Assembly: GCA_018296165.2 (NCBI GenBank)
Contig: JACKQL020000017.1
Location: forward strand, 558,001 to 622,000
Source of the DNA: Termitomyces sp. T153
Taxonomy: Eukaryota > Basidiomycota > Agaricomycetes > Agaricales > Lyophyllaceae
Length of the DNA stretch: 64,000 nt
Direction of reading: 5' to 3'
The notes under the pieces were generated by a model. It was not told where the DNA came from and searched no databases. It saw only the letters and a program-made list of their open reading frames with translations. A program made the translations under genes and the position numbers. Shown here piece after piece: positions 46,101 to 59,598 of this stretch (position 1 is its first letter; every line of letters starts with the position of its first letter).

Positions 46101-47400
46101 GCGATGAGCCGGAATGATATGGTCGTGGAACGCATCCTTGACATACGGCGTCTCGTTGGTGCCGCCGTACAGCCTGCTGAAGTTGGTGTTATTTTCCGTG
46201 AAGAGAAGTTTGGGTTCTACAGCTGGAAGATTCGCATCGACTTCGAAGGAATTAGACGGACCGACAGGGGGTGGAGATGGGAGGCAGTATAAATGGGTTT
46301 TGCCTAGAGTGGAGTGTCGGGCTGTGATACATCCAATTCTGTTATCATCTGCCCCGCGGATCGAACCTGTCAGAGAGGGCATTGGAGGTTTTTCAATTGG
46401 CCACGACCAGGTATTAGGGAACCAAAATTGGGGAACGATGTGGAGAGTAGCAGGATCTGGGCCGCGATTGTACGTCGTGATTCTAACATAGATATTGTCC
46501 GGTTCGTCAACATCCTTCGCATACTATCCATACAATGGTCAAAGCGCGTCACGACTAGATATATGCGCGAAAAATACTGACTTCAACGTAAACGTCCCAG
46601 TAGCGGTCGTCGTCAAATGCGTCGGTATCTAGGATTTCGTATTCAGCTACTTCGCGATCTCGTCGCTGGTTTTCCTCTACAAGTTCCTCATACGGGTATC
46701 TTCGCTGAGGATATTTGTACAAAAACTTCATGTAAGAGTGTGTAGGAGTCGAGTCCAGATAGTAATAGAGCTCCTTGACATCCTCGCCGTGATTTCCTTG
46801 GTGGCCTGTTACTCCGAAGAGGCGTTCTTTGAGGATAGGATCTTCCCCATTCCACAGAGACAAAGCAAAGCACAGGCGCTGGTGGTTGTCCGATATCCCC
46901 GCGATTCCATCTTCGCCCCAGCGATATGCGCGAGAGCGCGCGTGTTCATGGGGAAAGTGACTCCATGCGTCTCCATTGGCAGAGTAATCCTCGCGTACAG
47001 TTGCCTGCCGGCATTAAAAACGCGACAATAATCAGATAACAAATGATGATAACGGCAATGCTGAACGTACCCATTGGCGATCGCTCAGATAAGGTCCCCA
47101 TCGCTTCCAGTGCTTCTCTCTCTTGTCATCCTGCAGAAGCCTGTACTTCTCCGCACCCTGATACTCGCCCCCAAGCTTCTGAGCGAGCTGTTGGCGGTGT
47201 GTTTGTGGCTCCCCGGCCTCAGCGAGATATCTTGGAGATGAATCTGACGATCTTGCCAGCTTTGGTGGCGGAGCTGGTGTAGAAGAGGACTTTGGAATAT
47301 CTATGGTGAGGGCTGGTTCACGATCGTGGGTCACTTCTGGCTCAGTGGTTCCGCCTCGAAAGAGCTTATTCTGGACTTTTCTGAGGGCATCGGACGCCAT
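43183..47400 (-). CDS. GH63-like glycoside hydrolase (alpha-glucosidase/mannosylglycerate-hydrolase type)
   Basis: ATG at 47400 ([14 protein letters not shown]). Introns fitted on the minus strand: 47005-47070, 46524-46581, 45552-45602, 45451-45504, 45210-45264, 45054-45107, 44838-44891, 44718-44767, 44382-44437, 44212-44266, 44029-44080, 43900-43957 (GC-AG) and 43672-43722; another donor lies at 43618. Diagnostic blocks of the (alpha/alpha)6-barrel GH63-like family: [114 protein letters not shown], then [12 protein letters not shown]. The role is hydrolysis of glucosyl or mannosyl linkages, likely intracellular since no signal peptide is seen. Without comparison, substrate is unknown. The last exons (below 43618) are poorly defined; RLPKTPKS and AHHYFDDV segments suggest the C-terminus lies at about 43180-43400. 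Upstream is a gene fragment only 320 bp away. Confidence 0.85.
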
Positions 47401-47718
47401 TGCAATGGGGTCCAATGCTGGACGCGATGAGGGAAACGAAGATGATGATGGGAGAAAGCAAAGCGATCTCTTGCGTGCACGCGTCTTTACATAAACGAGG
47501 TGATGACGTCGCTGGTAGCCGGGTGACAGAGTTCGACAGGGGGAAAGGATATTTTTTACTTGCATATAAGATTGAAATGTTTGAAATATTCTAACGTGTT
47601 TCGTATGATGAACGATAGCAGTAGAGAAAGCCAGCGAACAACTCACAGTACCACAGTACCGTAGCACCGACTCGCGTAGAGACGAAGGTTGCCTTGTTTG
47701 TACCGCAACCACTCAGCA

Positions 47719-47830
47719 CTATGCCTCGGCCTCAAGTTCCATCAGTCTCAAATCTCGCGTGAAATGGACTTCAAACCGGTCATTGAAAATTTTAAGCTGG
47801 ACTTGTTGACGCCACACCTGTAATGGACCC
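47719..47830 (-). pseudogene. Possible terminal-exon fragment of an unknown gene
   Basis: After a CATTACAG acceptor-like site the minus strand reads VWRQQVQLKIFNDRFEVHF and ends RLMELEAEA-stop at 47719. It is short and has no recognised family. It could be a leftover 3' exon; a chance ORF is possible. Confidence 0.25.
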
Positions 47831-47930
47831 CTCACATCTACACATTCCCAATTGCACCCCCTCTGAACTGGACTTGTCTTTTCGAAATGAGTCCCAGAAA
47901 CGCGGGTGAGATGGCTTCTTTCCATTTATG

Positions 47931-50199
47931 GGTTGGTTTATCAAGTCAAATGGAATTCAAAACTAGAACAAAAAGCTAGTCTATTTGTTTCCCTGGATTA
48001 GCTTTTATTAAGGATACACTCGTCGACGCTTACCGAATCTGCATAAGATCATCATTGATAATACATCAATAACACACTCACGACAAGAAACAATGTTCTT
48101 CAAGTTGATAGGAACAGGTACTTGCCTCTTCCCAGCTGATTGAGGGCATCCGAGTCTTGACAAAATCGATTTCAAACAATCCCCAGAATGTGAGTAGTAA
48201 GGATGTAACCTCGTCAGGAACTCACAACCTGAAAAAGACATCGTCGGAGCCCGGCAGCAGAACGACGGCGATGTGGGGATATCGAATCAATCGTAAATGA
48301 AGCGGTTTCCGAGGTCAGCATCTATTTCAACATCATGGCGATAGAAGCCCTTGATACAGCAGTCGAGTATCAAAAATTTTTTGTCGTTCTCGTACTAGAC
48401 TACGGATCTAGGCTGTGAGGAAGTGGGACGGGAAGAAACGTTTGACAATAAGTGCCCCGATTTGCAAACTGTCCACAGGAACACGCCCAAAGGCGGCCGG
48501 ATTTGTCTCGGATAACTAACTTGCGGTTCTCTGATTTTAAATTCCATGATATTCGTTAATACTAGTGATAAGTATCTGGAACCTCTTTATGTATCTCTCG
48601 CGGTAACCGGGCAGAAGTTCAAGGCATATGGGTTCATTATTGGCCGACATATACGTGTCGTCCCATTGCCAAGAGCCTGACATAAACTTATATATGGGGA
48701 AAAGGTTTAGGATTTTACAAATGACCTTCACGAGGTGCTGCGGGTCAGCAGATACTTGGCGCTTTCGCACCTTCTAGGTCGTTTTTTTTATCCTGCAGAA
48801 CATAACTTGTGACAGCGCATTATGCCGAACAAGAGGGGGTTCCGAGCGTAAATAGTGGAGTCTAGACAGGTTCATACATGCGGGCTCCGAGTCGGAATCT
48901 CGCTACGGTACTTTGATCAAGTCCGATAGGCCTCTTCCTTTCTCAGGACTCAGTTCTATCGTGGTTTTCAGTCTGGAGAGACTCACCACTGCCAACTGCC
49001 AGTATGCCAGTATTAACGCCTAAGTCTCCTACACAATTAACGATACTCATAAACGCCAGATGAACGGGAGGCTTTTAAACATGTTTCAAGGCTCTAGCAT
49101 GCAAAGTCACGGTGGCGTTTATTTATTTATTAGTAATTGAAGCAACAGCCAAGGTCTTGGAAATTGGCGCATCCACATGTTGTATATACGAATGTCACTG
49201 GCAGTCAAACTATTATGTTAAGACCTGGACTTCGCTGAACAGGACCTTCTTATTCCGAGTGCTTTCAGCAGAGGTTCGTATCTGCTTTGCTAATGACTTC
49301 GCAGAGGGTGACTCTTTGATCATTGACCAATGAAATCGATCCAAGAAAAGTTGAAAATAATGTCTTCATTCATCCACCGAATCTAGGGTGTTTCTATATT
49401 CAACTTGAAGGGTATTCTGACCCACATGGTATCAGGTGGCCATTGAATCTCGAAGTCGCCAATTATCTGGTTTACATTTGATTTACCCATCATGTTTCAT
49501 GTTTGTGAAAAACAAGGTTTACCACAGCCGCATTTATGAATGCCCGCTTTGAATTGCTGATACTGGGATTCCTTTGTGTTTTTTGGCCCCACTGATTTCG
49601 ATTTCTACAGGATTCTAGAGTACTTCTTGTTCATTTGCAATTACGGTACATAACTTCTCTGAATTTTATGAACCGATCATTACTTCCGAGCAGATTATTT
49701 TCATTCCAGAGTCGAGTCAAGCGTTCCTGACATGCTCATAAAGATTATATCAATCCACAACTCTGTCTTAAGCGTCTCAGATGGGAATGTTTGATACCTT
49801 AAATAAGACTTCTAAGACGTGACTGCGCAAGGTGGATACAAGCACGTACTCGGGGCCAATTGAACTCAATCACCAGTGACTAGACTCCTGGTACGATACT
49901 GTCTAATTTGTACAGGTAGTGTCGGAAGTCACTAATAAATCGAATACTTACTTCAATAGTCCCACACCGAAAGTTTGGATAATTCACTCTCAAAGTGGGA
50001 GTGTTATGAAACTAGTTGGTCTAGATCATATTCAACGATCGCTGTCAGACTGGGAAAGTAGAAGCGATTGCGGCTCTTCTCCCCCTTTACTCCTTCGAAT
50101 ACTGGCAGGAGTGATAAGACAGATTTTGATCATGTGTATCAATGCTATCAAACTATAAATTTCGTCGACTCTTCTGCCGTTCATATCATCGGAGCTACT
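47931..50199. other. Long gene-poor stretch; only weak ORFs
   Basis: ORFs at minus 48241-48008, minus 48770-48537 and plus 49112-49333 exist, but none shows a domain or convincing splice context. No repeats of the element families above were seen. It may hold decayed exons. Confidence 0.4.
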
Positions 50200-51715
50200 G
50201 ACCTGCATTGAGCCTCCTCCCATAGAGCTGAAGACTACACAACTCTGTCAGCATGCGGCGCCACAGTTCATTGGCGGTAGAAGTTATTGTCGCTACAAAT
50301 TCAATTCCTCTTAGTAATAAAAAATTTCGCCAGGTTTGAGACCTCTGTCCCGATACGAGTATTGAATCAGCTCGTCGATAGCAGACATCCAACTGTTGTT
50401 CTGTCTGCCCTGGCGCCACCGATCCGGGCCGGCGTATGTTCGATTGCCTTTAAGAGGTGAGCGACGATCATTCAACGCAGTCTATGTTCGCGGGAATCCC
50501 GCCACAACTTTCCCATATGGATCAGTACGCATGCCATTTGACTAATCTCCGAACGTACCAGTCGAAACCCTAGGATGGCTGGACGAATGTTTGTACTTGG
50601 CTGCTTAGTGGTGAATATCGTACCCGTGGGAGCATGGTTCTGAGTGTGGGTTGGAGTACCTCTTCACATAGCCCGATCCACTACTATTTCAACTGATTTT
50701 CCCAGTGGAAGCTGAACAGTGTTTCCGTTAATGGCGTCGGATCGACCGATCTTCACACAACTCCTGAGAACGTATAAAAATGCCTCTGGAATCGTAGTTG
50801 CTAGTCCAAGTTGATCATTGGCACGATGTGTATCATGCATTTTCTCTATAACGAATATTCGTGCAACCACCGAGTTCTGACAAAACGAGAAAGGGTGAGA
50901 ATCATTCGTCCGACATGACGAAGCTGACGACACGCAACTAGATTGATTGTCATATTTCAACATGCATTAGCAGCAGGGCGCATACTAAAACACGACATGA
51001 CTGTCGCAATACTTGTCCACGAGTGTGAGTCTGGCAAGAAGCCACCTTGTGTTTTGTCCACTTACATGTACATGTTCCTCGAAAGCATGATGGAACAGGT
51101 ACCAGTCGTGACGCCGGTCCCCGACGCTAGATGTCCCTCCTGTATTGTCGGCATCCACTGATTCAGCCAGAACCGCACCCGCTGATCCAGCGAGAACCTT
51201 CCCTTTCCATTCCTTGACATCGAGCACCTTCATTTCCATATCAATGTAGCAGCAGTCTGGTTTTGAACAGACATAGCGAACTTACCATCACATATACTAT
51301 CCTCGCACATGAGATGGGCAGCCTAAGATCCCGGAAAACGAAAGTCAACACCCCGCAAGCTGCCAACATTCAGGATACCTGAGACCTGAACTCCGTCGTC
51401 TTCCTATAGTACATTTCGAGCCGTTCCAAACCACTCCTGTAACCACCATTGTGGCAGAATAATAGGTCATACGCAGACACCTCCATGTGTGGCTGAACAC
51501 GACAAAATTTGGTCAGAAGTCAAGATAGCATGACTTTTTGCTGGTAGAGGCGAAAGAAAATTTGGCTCCCACCAATACTTGAAAACAACATTGTGGAGTG
51601 ATTCCCTCGGATGGGCGGAAACACCAAAAGTAGAACAGGTTCTACTGGAGAGAGGTTTTTGGCAATGAATCTCCCGTTGGTAATTAGTAATCCCAGCTAC
51701 CATTGTATCTCCCAT
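50200..51715 (-). pseudogene. Eroding multi-exon gene, family unknown
   Basis: Exons with proper junctions are readable. One, before 51379, has HMEVSAYDLLFCHNGGYRSG and ends at a GTATCC donor. Others are 51322-51286 (AAHLMCEDSICD) and 51256-51066 (CCYIDMEMKVLDVKEWKGKV, then HDWYLFHHAFEEHVH). A further one near 50930-50664 contains NSVVARIFVIEKMHDTHRAN and AFLYVLRSCVKIGRSDAING. Beyond this the frame fails: a stop follows VVDRAM, then ELIQYSYRDRGLKPGEIFYY and IEFVATITSTANELWRRML are in different frames. The start may be ATG 51715. The protein is not recognised. The 3' part looks inactivated. Confidence 0.42.
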
Positions 51716-52195
51716 CCGAGTCTGTGGCTGTGTATATATCCAAGATTAAATACTTAAGCTTTGATCTCCTCAATGTGCAAGAGCAAAAAATGTTATATAT
51801 ATATAGACTAGAAATCAATGCAGTGATCATCATAGATATGTGTATAGTAGTTCCAAGACAACGAAGAAACGAGATGGTGAATAAAATCGCCCGGATATGA
51901 AAAGAAAATGATGCTAGTGGTATGATGTAAACCTAATCAAAACGAGGATGTGAATACATGCAAGGTAATTAGTCGTGCTGTTGATGAACTGCAAAGCTGT
52001 GGGGATATAGATAGAAATAGAGCTAAGTGAGCGGATACTTGACAAGTGCGTAACAAGAGAGCAACAGGTGGTAAGAATGGAAACGAAAAAAAAGAAAAAG
52101 GCACATATATCATGCCTCAAGAACTGTTCTTCGAGTTTCAAAAAATAACGAGGGATGTAGCAGAGGGAATGGATAAAAATTTGGACTGACAGTGG
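51716..52195. other. Intergenic, AT-rich; no gene seen
   Basis: It separates two minus-strand genes: 3' flank of the RhoGAP gene and upstream of the eroding gene. Nothing further is supported. Confidence 0.5.
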
Positions 52196-55100
52196 TCAAA
52201 CGCCTGGCTGATGAATGGTCCACCCACCATCCACATCGGCTGCGAGGAGTACACTTTTCGACCAATCTTTCTGTTCAATATCTTCGTCAAGCAGACCCAA
52301 ATGATTTGAGGATGTACTGCTCGACGTCGAAAGTCCTCTTGAACGCGACGTCGGATTCGGTCGAAAATGATTAGCTACCGATGGAGCTGTATACTCCAAT
52401 GGTGTCACCTGAGACGATTGGGATTTGGATGGTCCCAGAACCAGGGAAGGCGACGGGGATGCAGCACGGTGATACCGGTCAGCAATAGGAGTCGATCCTG
52501 GGCGCACAATCAAAGACCCCGGAGAAGTGACTTGCGAATGGGTTGTCGAATGTGTAGCTACTGGAAACACGGGCAGTGGTTGAGACAGAACAGGAGATGA
52601 TTGCTTTACTTGATCCACTTGACTTTTCGGCTCTGATGCACGGACCACTAACGGCTCAACAGAGTCTGCGCCCAGTCCCATGCCAATGCCGAGTGCAGAG
52701 CTCTCAATGGGTGTGTCAAGCTTTGGGGGTAATCTCGGGAGAGTCGCAGTACTTGCCTGCGGTGCGGTAACTGTGGACAGGGGCGTCGACACCGACGACT
52801 CGCTAGCTGAACAAGTCTGCAAGTACGGACTGGATATGACCGGCTTGAGTGACTGAGCGGGCGACACCATTGGGGATGAGAGCGACGATGACGACTTTTT
52901 CTGGAACAAGAGTTGCAAGGAAGGCTTCTTCGTTCTCTTTGATCGGTCAGCAAGAGACGCCGAAGGTGAAATAGGCCTATCCGAAGATGCTGTCTTGAGG
53001 CTGAGATTTGGTAACGATAACATAGGGATTGAGCGACGCTTTCCGACTGAGGCGGTGGGTGCAAGGACTTTCTCCGCAATTGAAGGGAATTGAACTGGTC
53101 CACTGACGAGAACGGGGTTACTGATCGCGAGTCTTCGAGGCGTAGTAGAAGATGATCTCAATCCGATCGGAACACTGTCCGCAATAACGGCGCTCGTCCT
53201 TTGTTGGGGCCCCTTGGACTCTTTTTCGTTGGGGATAGGCAAGTGAGGCAAAGAGTCGTCATGAGAAGAAGTAGCCGGTGTATCCAGTGACTCCGCAGAC
53301 GATGAGAAAGGTGGTGGGGAGACAGATTTTGAATGGACGTCAGAGTAGAGTCGAAATGGACTGCTATGGTCCTCTGAGGTTGATATGCAGGATGATCCAT
53401 CAGTCAAGGACGACGTAGCGACCGAAGCCTTGCGTCCATGAGCCTCCGGCTTGACAAGAAACGATGTCAACAAAGCGTCCGATACGTCTTCAGTTGACGC
53501 GTTGTACCCCACCGAGCTCGATAAATCCTCTGAAACACGTCCCATACTCTCACAATCTTCTTCCGTCCCATCTCGAGCATCCTCATAGGACTCCTCGTCT
53601 CCCTCTTTCCTGACATCCAGCACAATGTGCTCATCATCATCATCATCCTCTTGCCCAGGGTTGGATTCAGGCGTTGGCACCTCCCAAATACCCTCGGCCT
53701 CACAAAGTATGCGCAGCAGCGATGGACTCATGTTCAAGCTCGGGTAAAAAACAACCAACAAATTGCTCAACGTCATCTTTGTCGCGCGACTATCGAGTGC
53801 AACCGCTTTAATGAGTTCAGAAACTGTACGGATAAGATCTCGATTCTCTTCGGGGAGCTGGGCAAGGAGTGCCCGGAACGTATTGAGGAGCTGCGTGGAA
53901 GGGGGGCGGAGGCCGGTCATCGTTGGCATTGCCAGAGTAGAGAGCGATGGGGCTTTACGAATAGGAGGAAGAGCGCCAGTACTGCGAGGACCAGAAGGTA
54001 GAGCAGGACCACGAGAAGTGGTACGAGGTTGTTGGGGATTCCCAATTACCTCTGTATCCTTGCTCTCCTGAGCCATGGCAGCATCAAAGTAGGGCAGTAG
54101 AGTGGCTGTGAGGATTGATTCCGGTACTAATCAGAAACAGATTCAGTAAGCATTTATAGGAATCAAAATCGTATCTCACATTCACGGAGAAAGGCTTTGA
54201 AAACGGACGCCACAGCATGAGGATCTAGGTCTATGGGCGAACACTCGGTCATGTCAAAATCAGAGCCTAACAAGATGAGAAATCAATATATTTGCAAAGG
54301 GCCAAGATAAAATTCATTGGTCTCACCGCTATCAAATTCCGCTCGTAGCCTAGAAACATGTAACGCTCGACCAGGAATACTGATCATCGAGTATGAATAA
54401 CACAGCACGCACAAAACATCTCAGAAGCTCACCGGAAAAGACCCTCCTCCTGAATACCCCAGATCAACAGATGTTGCGCACACCTTACCACAAGCGCGGG
54501 CAATTTTCTGTCCTCTAGCCCCTTTAATTCACCCCTTCGAATACTTCCTTTCCTTGGCCTCGGTCCTTCCTTGTTTTGTCTCCTTTCGTTGTCCCCATCA
54601 TACTCCTCTTCGCCCCCTGATAACGAGGTCGTTGAATCCCAATTACGCCATCTCCCGCCCCACTCTTTCGGCTTTCCAACACCCACCGCCGTCTCCTTCA
54701 CCACGTTCTTCAGGTCCCGGCCAAACACAACACCACCGCCACTGCGCCTTAAAGGTCCACGCAGACGTTTCCCAAAGTTGGGCCCAGAAGGCACATCCAT
54801 GGCATCCGAGTCTGATGCCGATGTAGAATGAGAGGCAGTAGACGACACAGACAACGTGCCCGGGACATGTCTCGGGCGGTTCTTCCTGTGCAAATACCCA
54901 CCAGTAGCTCCATGAGACGAATGGCCCGAGTTCGAACTCGTGCTCGACCGCGGCGCCGCGAGACCGTCGTACACACTGCCCGAGTGCCCATGCTTCGACG
55001 ACGCGTCGGATAATTGGGCGCCATACGACGACGGCGGGGTATTGCTGAAGTTTGTGTGTCCTGAGCTTGAGCTCGAGTAGCCCGAGGTTTGGCTGTGCCC

Positions 55101-56920
55101 GTGGTGCGAGGAGCTGGACGACCCGAGCCCGAGGGCGCGGCCAAAGCCCATTTTCCCAACGGCACGTTTCGCAAGTCCGAGCCCACCACTCATGCTCAGT
55201 GCTGGCTGGCGCTGCGCGTATGGGGGGAGCGCAGGGAGACTGCGATCAAGACGTGACGCAGGTCGCATAGGCTGTGGATCCGGAGGTGGAGGGAACGTTG
55301 TATACGGATTATGCGGGACGTCACGGGGGTGTTGAATGGGGATGGGGGATGTAGGGCGGGATGGCTTACGTCTGGTGGTACCAGTTGAGATATGTAGATG
55401 GGGCTGGGGCTGTGGTTGGGTGGTGTACACAGCGAGTTGGGTACGGACGTTGCCACCAGTTGAGTAACTATCATAGGAGGTGGACGGGGCAATATACCCC
55501 TGCGCATTTGCCGGCGTTCGCTGAGAGGGCGATACAACACGCTGATCTGAGACGGAGAAAGGGAAGTTGGCCGCAGCACTGGAGGGCGTAGGTGGGAGCT
55601 TGTGCGTCGAGTTCACGACTGGACTGTTGACACTCAATGACATTGCCCGCCGTTCTCGCGCCCTGACTGAAGTAGCAGGGGAGTGGCTTGAACTACTCCG
55701 AGGAACAGGCTCATTGTGGTCGCCCTCGGTTGAGTTTTCCAAGTCGTCCTCCTCCGCAACACAAAACTCAACATCGTTAATTAGTGCGCTTTGCCGTTTG
55801 ACAGGCACGATGGTGTAATTTGACTGCAAAGATTCAGCCATAGACACAGGACGGGATGGCTGACTTCCAGGGCGAATAGTGTGATAGCTCATCGTGGAAT
55901 CGCTTTTCCTCCAGGCGTCTTTCATCGCGTCTTTATCTGTGGCATTCCCTTTGTCACCAGTGCCTTGTTGCTCAACTTCATCTCTTTCCTTCTCCGATTC
56001 CTTCTCCGCATTATGCTCTGTGGCCATTGTCGACGATTGAGTTGCTCTTTCAACCGCACCATCTTGATCAAGGCGTTCATCTGCCATGCGAATATAATTG
56101 ACAGCGGATGAGATGCCGGGACTGATGGGAATGATGGACGAGTGGTGATCAGCTGAGGGTTTCGGAGGCAGTAAAGGTGGACTTGGCTGAAGTGAAACAT
56201 GTGAGGTTTTTGGGGGAGGAGGAGGGGGACTCGGTTGTGAAGGCTGGGTTGTCGCTGGTTGAGGTTTCTTGACAGCCTTTTTGAGGACCTGAGTAGCAAG
56301 CTGCATGAACTATTGAGTGTTGGGACGTTATGTACATCGTGTGATGCCCTCACCTGAGCAGGAGAAGATGAAATAGAAGCTGTAGCTTCGATACGTTGTG
56401 TATGGCTCGGTGTAGAGGTCCCGCTTTGAGACATTGAACGGTCCATCATCTTACTCACATCTTCAGATTTTTTGCGTCGATTAGCGAACGCACGAGTGAG
56501 TCGCAGTCCTGCCACTGCGGCTGTGAAACCGCGACTAGCGGTAGGAGAAGGCGGAGGCACAGCAGGTGACAACGAGGCAGCGTTGGACTTGCTGAAGGAT
56601 GAACCCATGCCTGTCAATGAATGAGAGGGAGTCTTGGAGTCGATAACGAGCTGGCCCGGGTTGATATGGGAAACTGAGGCGGGTGCGCAGTCTGCAGACG
56701 ACAACGCTGGACCACCGACAGCAGTGCTGGCCACGCAAGGCTCAGATGCGGACGACATGGGGCCAGACAGTACTTTATTAGGGTATTCTAGAGGGAGATT
56801 AGCGAACATGACGATGCAACGAGGCAAGTGTGATACTGAACAGCGTGGCAGGGGCGTCTATGGTCCCGGGCTGCGTTGTGTATACGCTCACATCAAGAGC
56901 CTCGACGACCACGACCTTGT
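52196..56920 (-). CDS. RhoGAP-domain protein (Rho-family GTPase-activating), 5' exon(s) unresolved
   Basis: Minus-strand exons fitted: 56920-56837, 56787-56354, 56309-54433, 54379-54327, 54266-54180 and 54126-52196 (stop at 52196). The RhoGAP domain begins LPALVVRCAQHLLIWGIQEE, has the arginine finger in GLFRIPGR (split by the intron at 54380-54432), VASVFKAFLRELPESIL, then LLAQLPEENRDLIRTV and KMTLSNLLVVFYPSLNMSP. These proteins speed GTP hydrolysis on Rho/Cdc42 at the cell cortex and control polarity. An insert of about 40 residues (VIGNPQQPRTT onward) interrupts the domain. The long N-terminal part (over 600 residues) and C-terminal tail are Ser/Pro-rich and probably disordered, with polyproline SH3-type sites (SPPPPPPK, LLPPKP). 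A phase-compatible exon (VVVVEALDVSVYTTQPGTID) extends the gene upstream of the first ATG at 56827; the true start lies beyond 56921. Confidence 0.88.
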
Positions 56921-58651
56921 CTGGTCAAGCAACATCACAAACCAAACAACTCCAATACATTTCAACAGATCAGATTGTGTACATAAACTTAGCCAGAAAC
57001 AACAATGTCTAAGCTCTAATCGGCACGTCACGAGTCAACCCACATCCAAAAATTGTGTAAGAATGATCAATTAATTGTCCCCCGATACCCCATGCTTCAG
57101 GAGGCCACGTTGTGTCCGTACTTATTACCAGAGGTTTTGGATAGGTCTGGTAGGCTTATTCTCCTGGCAACGGATGGGGACTCCTTCATTGAATTCAAAA
57201 CAGCTTGTTACAAGTCAATCCAGTATCTACCACTACTTTGGCATGTTTTTACTGTCTTCTTGACGTGCCACATATGCGTCTATCCGATCGATCGAAGCAA
57301 TTGACATACTACTACATACAAACTCTCTCACCACCTTGTGTCGTGCGACTCATCCGCTGTAAACGGTGCATCAGAAGTTCAAAGATGTCATACGACTATA
57401 TGAACCTATTCACGGATGCACGCCCAAGAACACCATGGATTGAGAACAGCCCCTTCTTATTTTTGGAGGTAGCGGGCCGTCGGACACAGACAAACTCCGA
57501 CCGCGTCGAGATACTTAGTAATCGATGCGTTGAGAAACCGAGTGAAGGTTCTGGAGTACTGTGGCGGTATGGAAAATGTTTTATGCTCGGTGTTACGACC
57601 TGCCGTTGGCACTAAAAGAACGGCTCGCCGCAAACTACACACGTGCTAGTGAAACTGGGGCAAACATGGACTCGTGACTTGCGATCTGTCCATTTTTCCT
57701 TTCATCATTTTCATCACCGGTCCACACAGTCTCAACGGAAGCCATGGTCCTGATTTGAACTCAGAGAGACTACGTCATTTCTCTTCTGCAGCTGAGTTCA
57801 GAACTTTAAAGATTCGTCACTCGGACGATTAAGTACTACTCGTACACACACACACACACACACAGCCACATTCCTTTTGGGGTTATGTAGACGAGCTCTT
57901 TCATTGCATCTCACGACCACCATTGTTCTACTGTATCTTTTTTGTAGCAGATCATGGAACGGTACAACGGCACATAAAATAACGATGGCAGCCGATCGAT
58001 GGATACATATGACCAACAATGGGTAACTTCTTTGACACTTCCTCGATGGCAATGAGAATAAATAAGGAATGTGGCTGCTTGTATAGGGAAGGCTTCTTCG
58101 GTGACATCGTCTAGAAGATTAAATGGTTGAGTAGGACTGAACCCGGACATGATAGATTTTGCAGGAAAATCGAGGTATCAATTGAATTAGAACATATGTA
58201 TGGCTTAGAAAAATCTGGAATGATCAATTCAAGATCAATCACTCGATATTTTTTGGTCGTGTTTGGAAATTTCTAGATTCATTCGAAGGTCTTATGAGAA
58301 GTTACCCACTCCTGAGTTAAATTCGAGCGCTTCAATCCCAAGATCCAAACCTTGTTTTTTCGCACGATAACTTTAAGTCCTCGACAACCTCCAAACAACA
58401 ACTACCCATGGTTCCCCTGGATCGTCGGAGCTCTACGAGGACGACGGCACTGTTTCTATATAATAGCAAGGGGGGGGATCTTCAAACTCTCTGAATACCA
58501 GGTAACCACTACCGTCTAAATCATTCCATCTCCTTTCATTTGATTGACAACACCACTCAGGCTCAAGGTATTCTTTCAACTTCGAGGCTCTTTCTCATGG
58601 GCATGCTGAGGTCTAAGTAGCCGACATACCAGATGTCAGTAAAAAAACTGG
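56921..58651. other. Intergenic; holds unresolved 5' exon(s) of the RhoGAP gene at most
   Basis: The start of the RhoGAP gene must lie here. A minus-strand ORF at 57642-57457 is a weak candidate. Nothing else is recognised. Confidence 0.4.
57844..57864. repeat. (AC)10 microsatellite
   Basis: About 21 bp of uninterrupted AC repeat, in non-coding sequence. Confidence 0.9.
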
Positions 58652-59004
58652 AGACGTAGTCCACGCCGACTTCAAATTATTATTCCCTTTCGGCCATCTC
58701 GACATCAACACAGCAGCTACTGAGTTCGAGTCAATTCGTGGGCGCCACATGCTCTGAATACACTTCGGACCCTTTCCGCAAGCCTACATCTCACGACTGG
58801 CCTTCATCAATGCCTGTCTTCATGACTTTATCGCGGGGGCCAAACGCCGACAAACTACTCCAATCGGTCGTGCAGAAGAAGAGGAATGGGTCAAAGCTTC
58901 AAGTTACGATAGGCTTGGATACAATCGATAGCTTTGGAACAGAGGAGCATATCGGACTGGAATGAAGGCTTTTTGGATAGACTACAGCATGTCGGAGCTT
59001 CTAG
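58652..59004 (+). pseudogene. Exon-like relic of an unknown protein gene
   Basis: One plus frame reads DFKLLFPFGHLDINTAATEF, FGPFPQAYISRLAFINACL, TTPIGRAEEEEWVKAS and AYRTGMKAFWIDYSMSELL, ending at a good donor (CTAG|GTAAGTGT). Two in-frame stops (TGA after RGRHML, TAG after LGYNR) break it. The composition is clearly protein-like, but I do not know the family. Confidence 0.4.
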
Positions 59005-59598
59005 GTAAGTGTATGCTTAATGCGTCCCTTGCCTTTCTCACCATCGAGTTCTATGCTCTATATAAAGGCTGAATATACGATTTTTGTGTTTTTTGAATCC
59101 ATCTTACCTGTTGAAGGACCAAGAGCCCCACGATGCGCTGCGCCACCGTAACCCCATTTGGATTCGCATGGAGCGAAAGATGGGAAGGCTGAGGGTAACG
59201 TTAGTGGTATGAATGAAGACGTGACGGACCAGTATAATGTAGCCAGGAACTTGGCCACGGAGACCAGAATAAGGTTTCGTGGGTAGCGTGATGTCGTGAT
59301 GTGGAGTTAGAGCTTCGGTTCAAAAACACCGCGTGGGGCTTGATGCGGACGTGGCAGATGACAGATCGATGTGGACCGTGATATTATTCCCTGCAGAGAA
59401 TGGAGAGCTCATACGCAAAATCGTCAAGGCGCACGTATTTCGCGTGTGTGGCGGCGTCTACACTAGACTGTATTCGTGTCTGTGGTGAAATCGAGTAAGT
59501 GGTGAGTCATTTGTCGTTAAAAGTACAACCAAAGGCTTACTATGCTACGGTGATGAGGACCGGTCGCAGGAGTCTATGGTGCAGGCAAATCACGGTCA

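Noticed and set aside
54554..55818. Plus-strand ORFs over the RhoGAP gene
   Set aside because: They are antisense to the Ser/Pro-rich RhoGAP N-terminal region, with low-complexity composition.
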